From NCBI GenBank assembly GCA_938030905.1, contig CALHIW010000062.1:1-7257 (forward strand): a stretch of 7,257 bases of DNA. Direction: 5' to 3'. This document shows positions 1-5,879 of this stretch, one piece after another. Source of the DNA: Candidatus Methanomethylicia archaeon. GTDB lineage: Archaea; Thermoproteota; Methanomethylicia; CALHIW01. A program made the position numbers and the translations under genes. Each line of letters begins with the position of its first letter. Position 1 is the first letter of the stretch. The notes below the pieces were generated by a model. The model was not told where the DNA came from and searched no databases. It was given only the letters and a program-made list of their open reading frames with translations.

Positions 1-480
1 TTTTTCCACCTCTTTTTTTGCTACAATTATTCCTTCAATCAGTGTTGTTACTAATGCAAAAGTAACTATTATTAATGGAAGAGTGTAGTTTTCCATTAGT
101 AATTCTGCTACTCTGTCATATGGTACATTAATGGGTATTGATGAATATACACCTACACTATAAGATACAATAGATGTAAATATCAGTAGTACTAATGTAG
201 CAACAGATATAGAAAGGATTTTACTAGGAAGTTCCATGACATATGTTTCTCTAAGCATGACTATGGAAAACATTATAAATGTTACTGTGGCACCTACATA
301 AACTATTATTTGAAATAACGAGACCGCTTGATATCCCATTAGTGCAAAGAAAATAGCCATTGATATGCCAAGCATACCTAAGAATAAAGCAGAGTATATA
401 AGTGACTTAGTTTTCACAACCATTATGGCTGAGAGTATTGCTAATATTGAAGCAGAAATGAATGTTATAAGTTCAAGCAT
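1..480 (-). CDS. nuoJ: NADH-quinone oxidoreductase-like subunit J (partial, 3' end outside window)
   Basis: This frame runs from an ATG at 480 to the left edge with no stop, giving 160 residues. NuoJ is a membrane subunit of complex I next to NuoA and NuoK, at the junction between the quinone site and the proton-pumping arm. The translation is strongly hydrophobic, with about five membrane segments. Residues 57-76 (start QIIVYVGATV) match the conserved NuoJ third helix, the one that carries the pi-bulge in solved complexes. The charged tail KKEVEK at 155-160 suggests that the protein ends soon after the edge. The start overlaps the nuoI stop by 8 nt, and purine-rich GAGGTGA (505-499) and AGAGGT (499-494) lie upstream inside nuoI. 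Translation is therefore probably coupled to nuoI. The frame opens directly off the edge, so it is missing from a simple list of complete ORFs. Confidence 0.93.
   Translation of the reverse strand, partial: MLELITFISASILAILSAIMVVKTKSLIYSALFLGMLGISMAIFFALMGYQAVSLFQIIVYVGATVTFIMFSIVMLRETYVMELPSKILSISVATLVLLIFTSIVSYSVGVYSSIPINVPYDRVAELLMENYTLPLIIVTFALVTTLIEGIIVAKKEVEK
6..12 (-). promoter_or_regulatory. Ribosome-binding site for the next gene (probably nuoK)
   Basis: Read on the minus strand this is GAGGTGG, the same motif that sits 7 nt ahead of the nuoC start. It lies in the last visible codons of nuoJ. It implies that a new start codon lies within a few bases beyond the left edge. By family gene order (J then K) that gene is most likely nuoK, overlapping or abutting the nuoJ stop. 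Confidence 0.6.
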
Positions 481-967
481 TTCTATATACAATACCTCTC
501 ACCTCATCAATTTCAGATATAACATACTTTGATCTCATACATGGTGGATCTATCTTAGGACCTATAATTAACCTATTTACTTCATAATAAAGCTCATCTT
601 CTACATAAAATGCTGCATCATGAATTCTAGTTAACTCAAGAGCCTTACTTGGACATATATCAATGCAGAATCCACAAAAAATACAGCGTTTATAATCTAC
701 CTCTGGATGTCTTCCAACTTGTTTAGTTTGCTCATGTTCAAATAGCTTAAGGTTTATTGCTCCAGCTGGACATATTTGAGAGCATAAGCCACAGCTTATA
801 CATAACTCATTATTTAACTTTAACATTCCTCTGTAGTTTTCAGGTAGTATTGGTAGTTCATCAGGATATTTTAGGGTTATTCTTATACCTGGTGAAAGCA
901 AGTATTTTAACCCTATAAGTATTGCTCTTATATGATGGTAGAAATTATTTATAATTTTAATAATCAT
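473..967 (-). CDS. nuoI: NADH-quinone oxidoreductase-like subunit I, 2[4Fe-4S] ferredoxin-type
   Basis: NuoI carries two 4Fe-4S clusters (N6a and N6b) that pass electrons to cluster N2 in NuoB. The 164-residue product has two full ferredoxin motifs: C56-x2-C59-x2-C62-x3-C66-P, and C95-x2-C98-x2-C101-x3-C105-P. The N-terminal stretch ending in YP and the RG dipeptide at 46-47 are typical of NuoI. The amphipathic first 25 residues probably lie on the membrane against NuoH. The length is normal for the family. The ATG at 967 follows the nuoH stop with no gap and has GGGTGAT 4 nt upstream, which fixes the start. With no nuoE, nuoF or nuoG beside it, the donor that feeds NuoI is not NADH through the usual module; a ferredoxin or another soluble carrier is an inference. 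Confidence 0.97.
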   Translation of the reverse strand: MIIKIINNFYHHIRAILIGLKYLLSPGIRITLKYPDELPILPENYRGMLKLNNELCISCGLCSQICPAGAINLKLFEHEQTKQVGRHPEVDYKRCIFCGFCIDICPSKALELTRIHDAAFYVEDELYYEVNRLIIGPKIDPPCMRSKYVISEIDEVRGIVYRNA

Positions 968-1972
968 TTACATCACCCATCCAATAATTAATAATGACAA
1001 TGTTATTGAGATTAATGAAAGAGTAAAAAGAATATGCCAACCTATTCTAATTGCCTGATCTAACCTATATCTTGGATAAACGCTTCTTAAAAATACGCTA
1101 AATAGTAAAATTATTAATACTTTTATGATTAAAGTTATACTTGAAAAACCATCTATAAGTGGATACCAACCACCGAGGAATAAATCAACAAATAGCAATG
1201 TAAATACATATAAACGCATGTATGGAACTCCCATAACTAAGCCATATAAAATGCTTGAATATTCAGTATATGGTCCTGCTACTAGTTCAGAGTCTGATTC
1301 TGTAATTTCAAATGGGAACCTAGATGTGGACATAATCACTGATATGAAAAATGAGAATGCTGCAAATGGATTGATTAGGACTGTCCATACTCTTTGCTGA
1401 TTATTAACAATATCAACTATATCAAGAGAGCCATGGAGTATTGCTACTGATAAGGCTGAAAGGTATAGAGGTACTTCATAGGATATCATCAAATGCCCTT
1501 CCCTTAAACTCCCCATCAAAGCGAACTTGTTATTACTAGCCCAACCCATAATTATGATGAAAATAGGAGTTAAAGATGATAAAGCAAGCGCAGCTAGCAA
1601 ACTAATATTAGTTCTAAGTGCTATTAATTCTATACCTAGTAAGGAGCCAGCTGGAATTACTGCTAATGGAAGTAAAGTTGCTGTAAGAGCTACTATTGGT
1701 GAAGCTATAAATATGAATTTATCAGAATCCTTTGAAGTTATTACTTCTGCAAACATGTACCTTAATAGATCTGCTAGTAATTGAAGAATTCCGCCAAATC
1801 TTCTTGTAACATATAATGGACCTATTCTCATTTGAATTTTAGCTGCCACCTTTCTCTCAGCCCAAATTAATAATATTATAATTATGAGGATGGTTATAAA
1901 TCCAGGAAATATTAATGGGACAAAGATTGAAGGATGTAAAAGTATATTTAATATTAAGTCTACAATTTCCAC
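968..1972 (-). CDS. nuoH: NADH-quinone oxidoreductase-like subunit H, membrane quinone-site subunit
   Basis: NuoH is the membrane subunit that docks the peripheral arm and forms much of the quinone tunnel and the start of the proton path. The 334-residue product has about eight hydrophobic helices. Visible family motifs are AERK at 38-41 with the following basic QMRIGP, the loop LREGHLMISYEVP at 156-168, the acidic loop RFPFEITESDSELVAGPYTEYS at about 218-239, and the C-terminal YPRYRLDQ at 299-306. The glutamates in these loops belong to the proposed E-channel. The start is GTG at 1972, supported by GGTGAA 5 nt upstream; no other start nearby has such a site. The gene is separated from nuoD by 72 nt, the only real gap in the operon, and its stop abuts the nuoI ATG. 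Two plus-strand open frames inside it are shadows. Confidence 0.97.
   Translation of the reverse strand: MEIVDLILNILLHPSIFVPLIFPGFITILIIIILLIWAERKVAAKIQMRIGPLYVTRRFGGILQLLADLLRYMFAEVITSKDSDKFIFIASPIVALTATLLPLAVIPAGSLLGIELIALRTNISLLAALALSSLTPIFIIIMGWASNNKFALMGSLREGHLMISYEVPLYLSALSVAILHGSLDIVDIVNNQQRVWTVLINPFAAFSFFISVIMSTSRFPFEITESDSELVAGPYTEYSSILYGLVMGVPYMRLYVFTLLFVDLFLGGWYPLIDGFSSITLIIKVLIILLFSVFLRSVYPRYRLDQAIRIGWHILFTLSLISITLSLLIIGWVM
972..978 (-). promoter_or_regulatory. Ribosome-binding site of nuoI
   Basis: GGGTGAT on the minus strand lies inside the last codons of nuoH, 4 nt before the nuoI ATG. It complements the CACC core of the archaeal 16S 3' end and supports the ATG at 967. Confidence 0.65.
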
Positions 1973-1977
1973 AGATC

Positions 1978-1983
1978 TTCACC
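1978..1983 (-). promoter_or_regulatory. Ribosome-binding site of nuoH
   Basis: GGTGAA on the minus strand, 5 nt before the GTG at 1972. It decides the start: the gene initiates at GTG rather than at an internal ATG. Confidence 0.6.
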
Positions 1984-2017
1984 ATATACAATGAAGCTTA
2001 AGGCTAGCTGATTAGAA

Positions 2018-2030
2018 AATTTAAAAATTT
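2018..2030 (-). promoter_or_regulatory. Possible internal TATA box ahead of nuoH
   Basis: The 72-nt gap between nuoD and nuoH holds AAATTTTTAAATT on the minus strand, a TATA-like tract centred near 2024. A start 25-26 nt downstream would give a leader of about 26 nt carrying the GGTGAA site. This would let nuoH and the membrane genes be transcribed apart from nuoABCD. AT-rich DNA throws up such tracts often, so the call is weak. Confidence 0.3.
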
Positions 2031-2044
2031 TACGCTCCACACTA

Positions 2045-3241
2045 TCACCTATCACTTTCAGGGGGAAAGTAATCTATGCTCCCATATATTGCAGGAAAAT
2101 CCATAACCCTCGCTCCACTAATTAGTTCCCTAAACAACACTATGTTTCTAAATGATGGTGTAACCATTCTGAGTCTATATGGTCTGAGTTCACCAGTACT
2201 AATAATATGAAATATTAACTCACCTCTTGCCGCTTCAACTCTTGAAATAACTTCTCCTGCTGGAGGACGTAATACTGTAAATATAGCTGGTAATCCAAAT
2301 ATCCCTGTTTTCTGATATTCTTCTAGTTTCCTTAATGAAACCAATTTTTCATATTTCTTATGAATTATTGGTCCTTGAGGCAGAGCGTCGAGGATTTGCC
2401 TTATAATCTTTATGCTCTGTCTTATTTCCTCAACCCTTACCAGTAGTCTTGCATAACAATCACCTTCTTTTTCATATGCTATATCAAATTCTAATTCTGG
2501 ATATGCAGCATATGGTTCTACTTTTCTAACATCATATTTAACATTCGAGGCTCTTAGATTTGGACCTACTATTCCAAGTCTTATTGCATCATCTCTTTTA
2601 AGGACTCCGACTTCTTGATATCTTGCTTTAGTTACAGGATTATCAAAAAATATTCTAAAGTAATCATTATTAAGTCTTCTTTCAATGTATTTTAATGCTT
2701 TTAATGCTTTCTCCTTAAATCCTTGAGGTAAATCTCTTCGAACCCCTCCTGGAATCATGTACGAATATGTTAATCTTGCTCCCGTTATAAGTTGAGCGAT
2801 ATCTATTAATGGCTCTCTATCAGCAAATGGCCACATATAAAAAGTACTTGATCCAATCATTATTCCAGCAATTCCAAAGCCATAAAGGTGTGAGGTTATT
2901 CTGTTAATTTCACAAAGAAGTGTTCTTAGATATTGTGCGCGTGGGGGTGGTTCTATATCGAGAAGTTTTTCTAAAGCTATTACATATCCAATATTCATGT
3001 TAGCAGCATCTAAAATTGCAGCTCTTTCAACTAATGGGATTATCTGAATCCATTTTCTGTTTTCAGCTATTTTTTCAATACCACGATGTACCCATCCAGG
3101 ATCAGGAATAAAATTGGTAAAGATGTCACCATCAACCCTTCCAATAAACCTCATATGACCTGATGCTGGATGTTGAGGCCCAATAAACAGCTCAATTTCT
3201 TTTCTATTATCTTGCTGTTTAGATAGAGACGTTTTCATCAC
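2045..3241 (-). CDS. nuoD: NADH-quinone oxidoreductase-like subunit D (49 kDa), quinone-site subunit
   Basis: NuoD is the large peripheral subunit, related to the large subunit of NiFe hydrogenases, that with NuoB forms the quinone-reduction site. The 398-residue product shows GPQHPASGHMR at 21-31, WVHRGIEK at 50-57, EPPPRAQYLR near 97-106, the helix EINRITSHLYGFG, the IPGGVRRDLP motif, and a C-terminal YGSIDYFPPESDR matching the conserved family tail. It has none of the four hydrogenase NiFe cysteines, as expected for complex I. It starts at GTG 3241, with ATG at 3238 as second codon; the upstream AGAAGG is very close, so initiation may depend on coupling with nuoC, whose TAA (and a tandem TAG) ends just upstream. 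Compared with Thermus Nqo4, the quinone-contact positions His38 and Tyr87 appear as Gly28 (His29 next to it) and Ile76. Confidence 0.97.
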   Translation of the reverse strand: MMKTSLSKQQDNRKEIELFIGPQHPASGHMRFIGRVDGDIFTNFIPDPGWVHRGIEKIAENRKWIQIIPLVERAAILDAANMNIGYVIALEKLLDIEPPPRAQYLRTLLCEINRITSHLYGFGIAGIMIGSSTFYMWPFADREPLIDIAQLITGARLTYSYMIPGGVRRDLPQGFKEKALKALKYIERRLNNDYFRIFFDNPVTKARYQEVGVLKRDDAIRLGIVGPNLRASNVKYDVRKVEPYAAYPELEFDIAYEKEGDCYARLLVRVEEIRQSIKIIRQILDALPQGPIIHKKYEKLVSLRKLEEYQKTGIFGLPAIFTVLRPPAGEVISRVEAARGELIFHIISTGELRPYRLRMVTPSFRNIVLFRELISGARVMDFPAIYGSIDYFPPESDR

Positions 3242-3247
3242 CTTCTA

Positions 3248-3715
3248 TTACTTAATAAGTTTAAAATCCTTTCTTAATGGTCTAATATCTTTATAGTCCT
3301 CAGGGAGTATTAATGAGGTGTTTTCAGGATGCTCTTCGAAGAATACGCCCATCAAATCATATGTTTCGCGCTCCAGAAATTCTACACTAGGCCATACTTT
3401 ATATAAAGATTTGGAAATTGATTTATTGCGGTCTATTAAGGTTTTCAATGTTAATATTATTTTAGATAAATTTAGGTTATTAAATGACGATATTAAATAA
3501 GAGATTTCTATTATATTTTTCATTGGATAATCGATAGCTGTCACGGATTTCACGTGATCAAAACCATAGTTCTTAAGTAAATTAGCGATAAGTTCTAATT
3601 TATCAGTACTTGTTGTAATTATTAATCTGTTTGAAGATAATATAGATATTTGGGCTTCCGGTTCAATCATTGATTTAAGATCTTTAAATACTCTGCTTAC
3701 TTCATCGATATTCAC
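3248..3715 (-). CDS. nuoC: NADH-quinone oxidoreductase-like subunit C (30 kDa)
   Basis: NuoC is a small peripheral subunit that scaffolds NuoD and NuoB and binds no cofactor. The 155-residue product is short but normal for archaeal forms. The signature is at 115-150: ERETYDLMGVFFEEHP, then LILPEDY and IRPLRKDF, which match the 30-kDa subunit motif (E-R-E-x-Y-D-x-x-G ... H-P ... P-E-D ... P-L-R-K-D). The N-terminal half is poorly conserved, as usual. The start is GTG at 3715, fixed by a strong GAGGTGG 7 nt upstream, with only 3 nt between it and the nuoB stop. The stop TAA is followed directly by TAG in frame, a doubled stop before nuoD. Confidence 0.96.
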   Translation of the reverse strand: MNIDEVSRVFKDLKSMIEPEAQISILSSNRLIITTSTDKLELIANLLKNYGFDHVKSVTAIDYPMKNIIEISYLISSFNNLNLSKIILTLKTLIDRNKSISKSLYKVWPSVEFLERETYDLMGVFFEEHPENTSLILPEDYKDIRPLRKDFKLIK

Positions 3716-3718
3716 AGT

Positions 3719-4222
3719 TTAACCACCTCTACGTATCTTCCTTTGTAACATAACTACACTTCTTATTATTGCTTCAGGCCTTGGTGGACATCCAGGTACG
3801 TAAACGTCAACGGGAACCACTTCATCTACTCTAACTAAATTGTAGCTATCGTAAAAAATTCCTAGATCTATTGCGCAAGCCCCTAGAGCTATTACGTATT
3901 TAGGATTCGGCATCTGCTCATATGTTAACCTAACCGCATTGGCCATTTTCTTGGATAGACTTCCTTCAATAACTATTAGATTTGTTTGCCTAGGACCAAC
4001 AAATGGAAGATAGCCAGTACGCTCAGCATCAAATCGAGGAGCTGATGATGCGCCAAATTCACACCCACAACATGCTGTAGTTAAATGTACAGGCCAAAGA
4101 GAATAGGAAATACCCCAATTTCTTAGTCTTTTGAGTGGGGTTTTGAATATAATCCATAACACTATTTTTCTAACGAAGTTATATATATTACCTGTTAAAG
4201 ATTGTTCTTCCTTCACCCTCAT
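3719..4222 (-). CDS. nuoB: NADH-quinone oxidoreductase-like subunit B, cluster N2 subunit
   Basis: NuoB (20 kDa, PSST) holds the terminal 4Fe-4S cluster N2 that reduces quinone. The 167-residue product keeps all four ligands: the tandem pair C51-C52, C116 in GACA, and C145 in PGCPPRPE. Other family blocks are APRFDAERTG at 61-70, GPRQTNLIVIEG at 76-87 and YEQMPNPKYVIALGAC at 101-116. A further cysteine, C54, lies two residues after the tandem pair (CCGCEF). The length is normal. The ATG at 4222 is separated from the nuoA TAG by one base; upstream GGCGGGT is only a weak ribosome-binding site, so coupling with nuoA is likely. The protein works with NuoD at the quinone pocket and with NuoI as electron donor. 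Confidence 0.97.
   Translation of the reverse strand: MRVKEEQSLTGNIYNFVRKIVLWIIFKTPLKRLRNWGISYSLWPVHLTTACCGCEFGASSAPRFDAERTGYLPFVGPRQTNLIVIEGSLSKKMANAVRLTYEQMPNPKYVIALGACAIDLGIFYDSYNLVRVDEVVPVDVYVPGCPPRPEAIIRSVVMLQRKIRRGG
3723..3729 (-). promoter_or_regulatory. Ribosome-binding site of nuoC
   Basis: GAGGTGG on the minus strand, inside the last codons of nuoB and 7 nt before the GTG at 3715. It is the strongest such site in the window and supports the non-ATG start of nuoC. Confidence 0.7.
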
Positions 4223-4223
4223 G

Positions 4224-4619
4224 CTATACCCGCCATAAATCTATGTTTTTAGCTAACTTAAGAGCAAATAAAATTGATGGGACTAGAGATAATATAATAA
4301 TAAATGTAAGCATTACGGAATTTATAAAAAACTTATATGATAAGGGTAAGTAGATGAAAAATAGTATGATAATAGGTTCTATTGTTAAGAAAACTATTAG
4401 ATATGCAAAGTACTGCATAATGAACCATCCTCTTGCTCTTCCCTGGGGTAGGTTTCCACATTCATATCTTAACTCTTTATGCGGTTCTAATTTAGATATA
4501 GAAACAAGTTTTGAAATTATGTACCCAAGAATTCCAATACCAATTCCAATACCAATTATTGATATGAAAACTATGTAAGCATTTATGTAAGGATTTTGTA
4601 AATTTGAACTAAGGATCAT
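4224..4619 (-). CDS. nuoA: NADH-quinone oxidoreductase-like subunit A
   Basis: NuoA is a three-helix membrane subunit that, with NuoH and NuoJ, forms the heel of complex I around the quinone tunnel. The 131-residue product has hydrophobic segments at about 14-36, 66-92 and 99-122. The loop holds Y52-E53-C54-G55-N56-x-P58-x-G60-x-A62-R63, matching the family's YECG...P.G.AR signature with its redox-state-sensitive loop cysteine. In helix 2 the usual F-D-V-E acidic pair reads L-T-I-E, keeping only E81. Helix 1 contains an alternating GIGIGIGIG run coded by a short DNA tandem repeat. It is the first gene of the operon, with a TATA box about 36 nt upstream and a very short leader lacking a ribosome-binding site. 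A plus-strand open frame inside it is a shadow. Confidence 0.95.
   Translation of the reverse strand: MILSSNLQNPYINAYIVFISIIGIGIGIGILGYIISKLVSISKLEPHKELRYECGNLPQGRARGWFIMQYFAYLIVFLTIEPIIILFFIYLPLSYKFFINSVMLTFIIILSLVPSILFALKLAKNIDLWRV
4531..4557. repeat. 12-bp tandem repeat inside nuoA
   Basis: The 12-base unit ATTCCAATACCA (plus strand) occurs twice in perfect register at 4531-4542 and 4543-4554 and starts a third copy. It codes the alternating Gly-Ile run of NuoA helix 1. The unit is a multiple of three, so gain or loss of a copy would keep the frame. Confidence 0.85.
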
Positions 4620-4650
4620 ACTAATTTCAACTAATCGAAAAAAATGCTCT

Positions 4651-4664
4651 ATTTATATTTTTCT
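4651..4664 (-). promoter_or_regulatory. Promoter (TATA box with A-rich BRE) of the nuo operon
   Basis: On the minus strand AGAA followed by AAATATAAAT fits an archaeal A-rich BRE and TATA box centred at about 4655. Transcription would start near 4629, leaving a leader of roughly 10 nt before the nuoA ATG at 4619. No ribosome-binding site lies in that leader, which fits the near-leaderless first genes of crenarchaeal operons. Confidence 0.6.
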
Positions 4665-4679
4665 ATTTTAGATATAATC

Positions 4680-5330
4680 GCGTTTAGTTAGGGTTTTAGG
4701 CTGTTATTATTGAGTTTAGAAGCTGGATGGACTTAATAGCCTATGTCTAGGTGGAAGGGGTTAAAGTTGATGAAACTAAGCTGAAAGTGAGGATGAGGAT
4801 CCTAATTTTTCCCATCAGGGAAGCTATTTATGGATCTGGGATTCTGCTGGAGCCTATTGCTAGATGTTCTACATGGAGGAGGACTCTTAACTACTTAAAG
4901 TATGATGCTAGTCTACACCATCCTCACTAGAAAGTGAATTAGCTGGAGATGCTTAATACATTATACTTCTACCATTCTGAGGAGGATCAAAGTGGAGGAT
5001 ACATTGTGAACCTAGTCCCTATAGATGTTCTCTTTTAGCTTTTACCTCCTATTGTTGGAGAAAACTCATATCTAACCCAACTTCTAAGCACTCAGTCAAC
5101 TCCAAGTTAAGTAGCTGTGAGTATAGCACGCTTATCCACATCTGCTAACAAACATCCAGGAGAATACTAATGTTGAGAACCCAAACTGACTCTCAGAGAC
5201 ATTAGATGCCACTACCCTATAAGCATGCAACATTGAGCTCTCTGAAAATACATAATACACCTATTGAAACCTAAAGGAGAATATATTCATAAACTAAGGA
5301 ACAAAACTTACTTGCACATCTACTGATATT
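4680..5330. other. Gene-free interval, possible relic of an insertion sequence
   Basis: No open frame of useful length survives on either strand between the nuoA promoter and the promoter at 5331. Sampled lines are about 40-43% GC, higher than the spacer to the right (about 27%). On the plus strand the frame at 4766-4789 reads VDETKLKV, resembling the segment around the first catalytic aspartate of DDE transposases (for example IS6-like elements of Sulfolobales); after this the reading is broken by frameshifts and stops, and no second Asp or Glu motif can be placed. I found no clear terminal inverted repeats. An eroded transposase is the best guess, not a firm call. Confidence 0.3.
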
Positions 5331-5345
5331 TAGAAAAATTTAAAT
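5331..5345 (+). promoter_or_regulatory. Promoter of the 5367 gene (BRE plus TATA), leaderless type
   Basis: TAGAAAA followed by ATTTAAAT (5338-5345) gives a good A-rich BRE and TATA box centred near 5341. The expected start 25-26 nt downstream falls on the ATG at 5367, so the message should be leaderless. No ribosome-binding site precedes the ATG, consistent with this. Confidence 0.65.
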
Positions 5346-5366
5346 CTATATCCTCATATAGGAAAC

Positions 5367-5681
5367 ATGGACAATGATACATTAATAATTGTTACGGCTG
5401 ACTGGGAGAAAGCAAGCATGTATCTTAAAAAGGTTTGTGATGAAGTTGCAAAGGAGTTAAGTTTAACTCTTGAAGAGAAAAAGGAAGATTGGGAATTTCT
5501 AGTAAATTTTGGGCAAAAGGATGATATTGGTGGAATTGACCTTCCTCAAGCATTTATTAAGTTAAGCGATGGGAAAGTAGTTCATTTAATGACTAGAGTC
5601 CCTTTAACCAATGATGGACAGCCGGATTTAAAAAATGCTAAGGAACTAATAAAGAGAAAGATAGTTGAAGTAAGAGGATAA
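5367..5681 (+). CDS. Thioredoxin-fold protein lacking active-site cysteines (hypothetical, 104 aa)
   Basis: The intact 104-residue soluble product has no signal peptide or membrane segment. Its layout follows thioredoxin: strand LIIVTA at 6-11, helix 13-31, strand at 43-48, a D58-L59-P60 turn where thioredoxins have the cis-proline, strands at 61-78 and a final helix at 88-101. Residues 10-31 align well with thioredoxin around its active site (T-A-D-W-E-K-A-S ... C-D-E-V-A-K-E-L against W-A-E-W-C-G-P-C ... L-D-E-I-A-D-E-Y), but both catalytic cysteines are replaced, by Glu14 and Ser17. The only cysteine, C24, lies in the helix. A disulfide reductase role is therefore unlikely; binding or scaffolding is possible. 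The fold is inferred from this alignment. The start is fixed by the leaderless-type promoter. The 55-codon frame 16 nt downstream may be co-transcribed. Confidence 0.85.
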   Translation: MDNDTLIIVTADWEKASMYLKKVCDEVAKELSLTLEEKKEDWEFLVNFGQKDDIGGIDLPQAFIKLSDGKVVHLMTRVPLTNDGQPDLKNAKELIKRKIVEVRG

Positions 5682-5697
5682 ATGCAATAGGAAAGTA

Positions 5698-5865
5698 ATG
5701 ATAATATGTTCAGAAAAGGGGGCTATTAAAGAAGTGGAAGAGTTAAGTGTTGACTTCCAGAGGCTAGATTACGATGTAAAAATTATAAAGAGTTTTATAA
5801 GTATATGGAATTACAAAGAGTTCGATTTCATTGCTCTAATGGATTGCCTTAAAACATTACCCTAA
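5698..5865 (+). CDS. Small protein of 55 aa, or 5' fragment of a broken gene
   Basis: An ATG at 5698, 16 nt after the previous stop and behind a weak AGGAAAG, opens a 55-codon frame ending in TAA. The product begins MIICSEKGAI and ends DCLKTLP; it is charged, mixed alpha/beta in character, with no membrane segment. I do not recognise the family. The same frame continues past TAA for 27 further codons (to TAG at 5947) with protein-like content, for example EFKKIMKLSENQ. The gene may thus be a longer one broken by a stop. Against that, the TAA is followed at once by a pyrimidine tract that would serve as a terminator. The codon use resembles its upstream neighbour, so I favour a real or recently real coding sequence in the same operon. 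Confidence 0.45.
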   Translation: MIICSEKGAIKEVEELSVDFQRLDYDVKIIKSFISIWNYKEFDFIALMDCLKTLP

Positions 5866-5879
5866 TTTTTCTCTTCTTC
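5866..5879 (+). terminator. Pyrimidine-rich tract, candidate transcription terminator
   Basis: TTTTTCTCTTCTTC directly follows the TAA at 5863-5865. Archaeal termination in Sulfolobales favours such T-rich tracts without a hairpin. It would end the short transcript that starts at about 5367. Confidence 0.5.

Noticed and set aside
1125..1400. Plus-strand open frame of 91 codons
   Set aside because: It lies wholly inside nuoH on the opposite strand; nuoH has clear family motifs.
1527..1784. Plus-strand open frame of 85 codons
   Set aside because: Shadow of nuoH on the opposite strand; no start site or recognisable motif.
3318..3500. Plus-strand open frame of 60 codons
   Set aside because: Opposite to the conserved part of nuoC.
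4354..4578. Plus-strand open frame of 74 codons with a Pro-Ile run
   Set aside because: Opposite strand of nuoA; the Pro-Ile run is just the complement of the Gly-Ile repeat.
5041..5220. Minus-strand protein-like wording inside the gene-free block
   Set aside because: Stops interrupt it every few dozen codons and no motif could be recognised; it does not outweigh the plus-strand transposase-like stretch.
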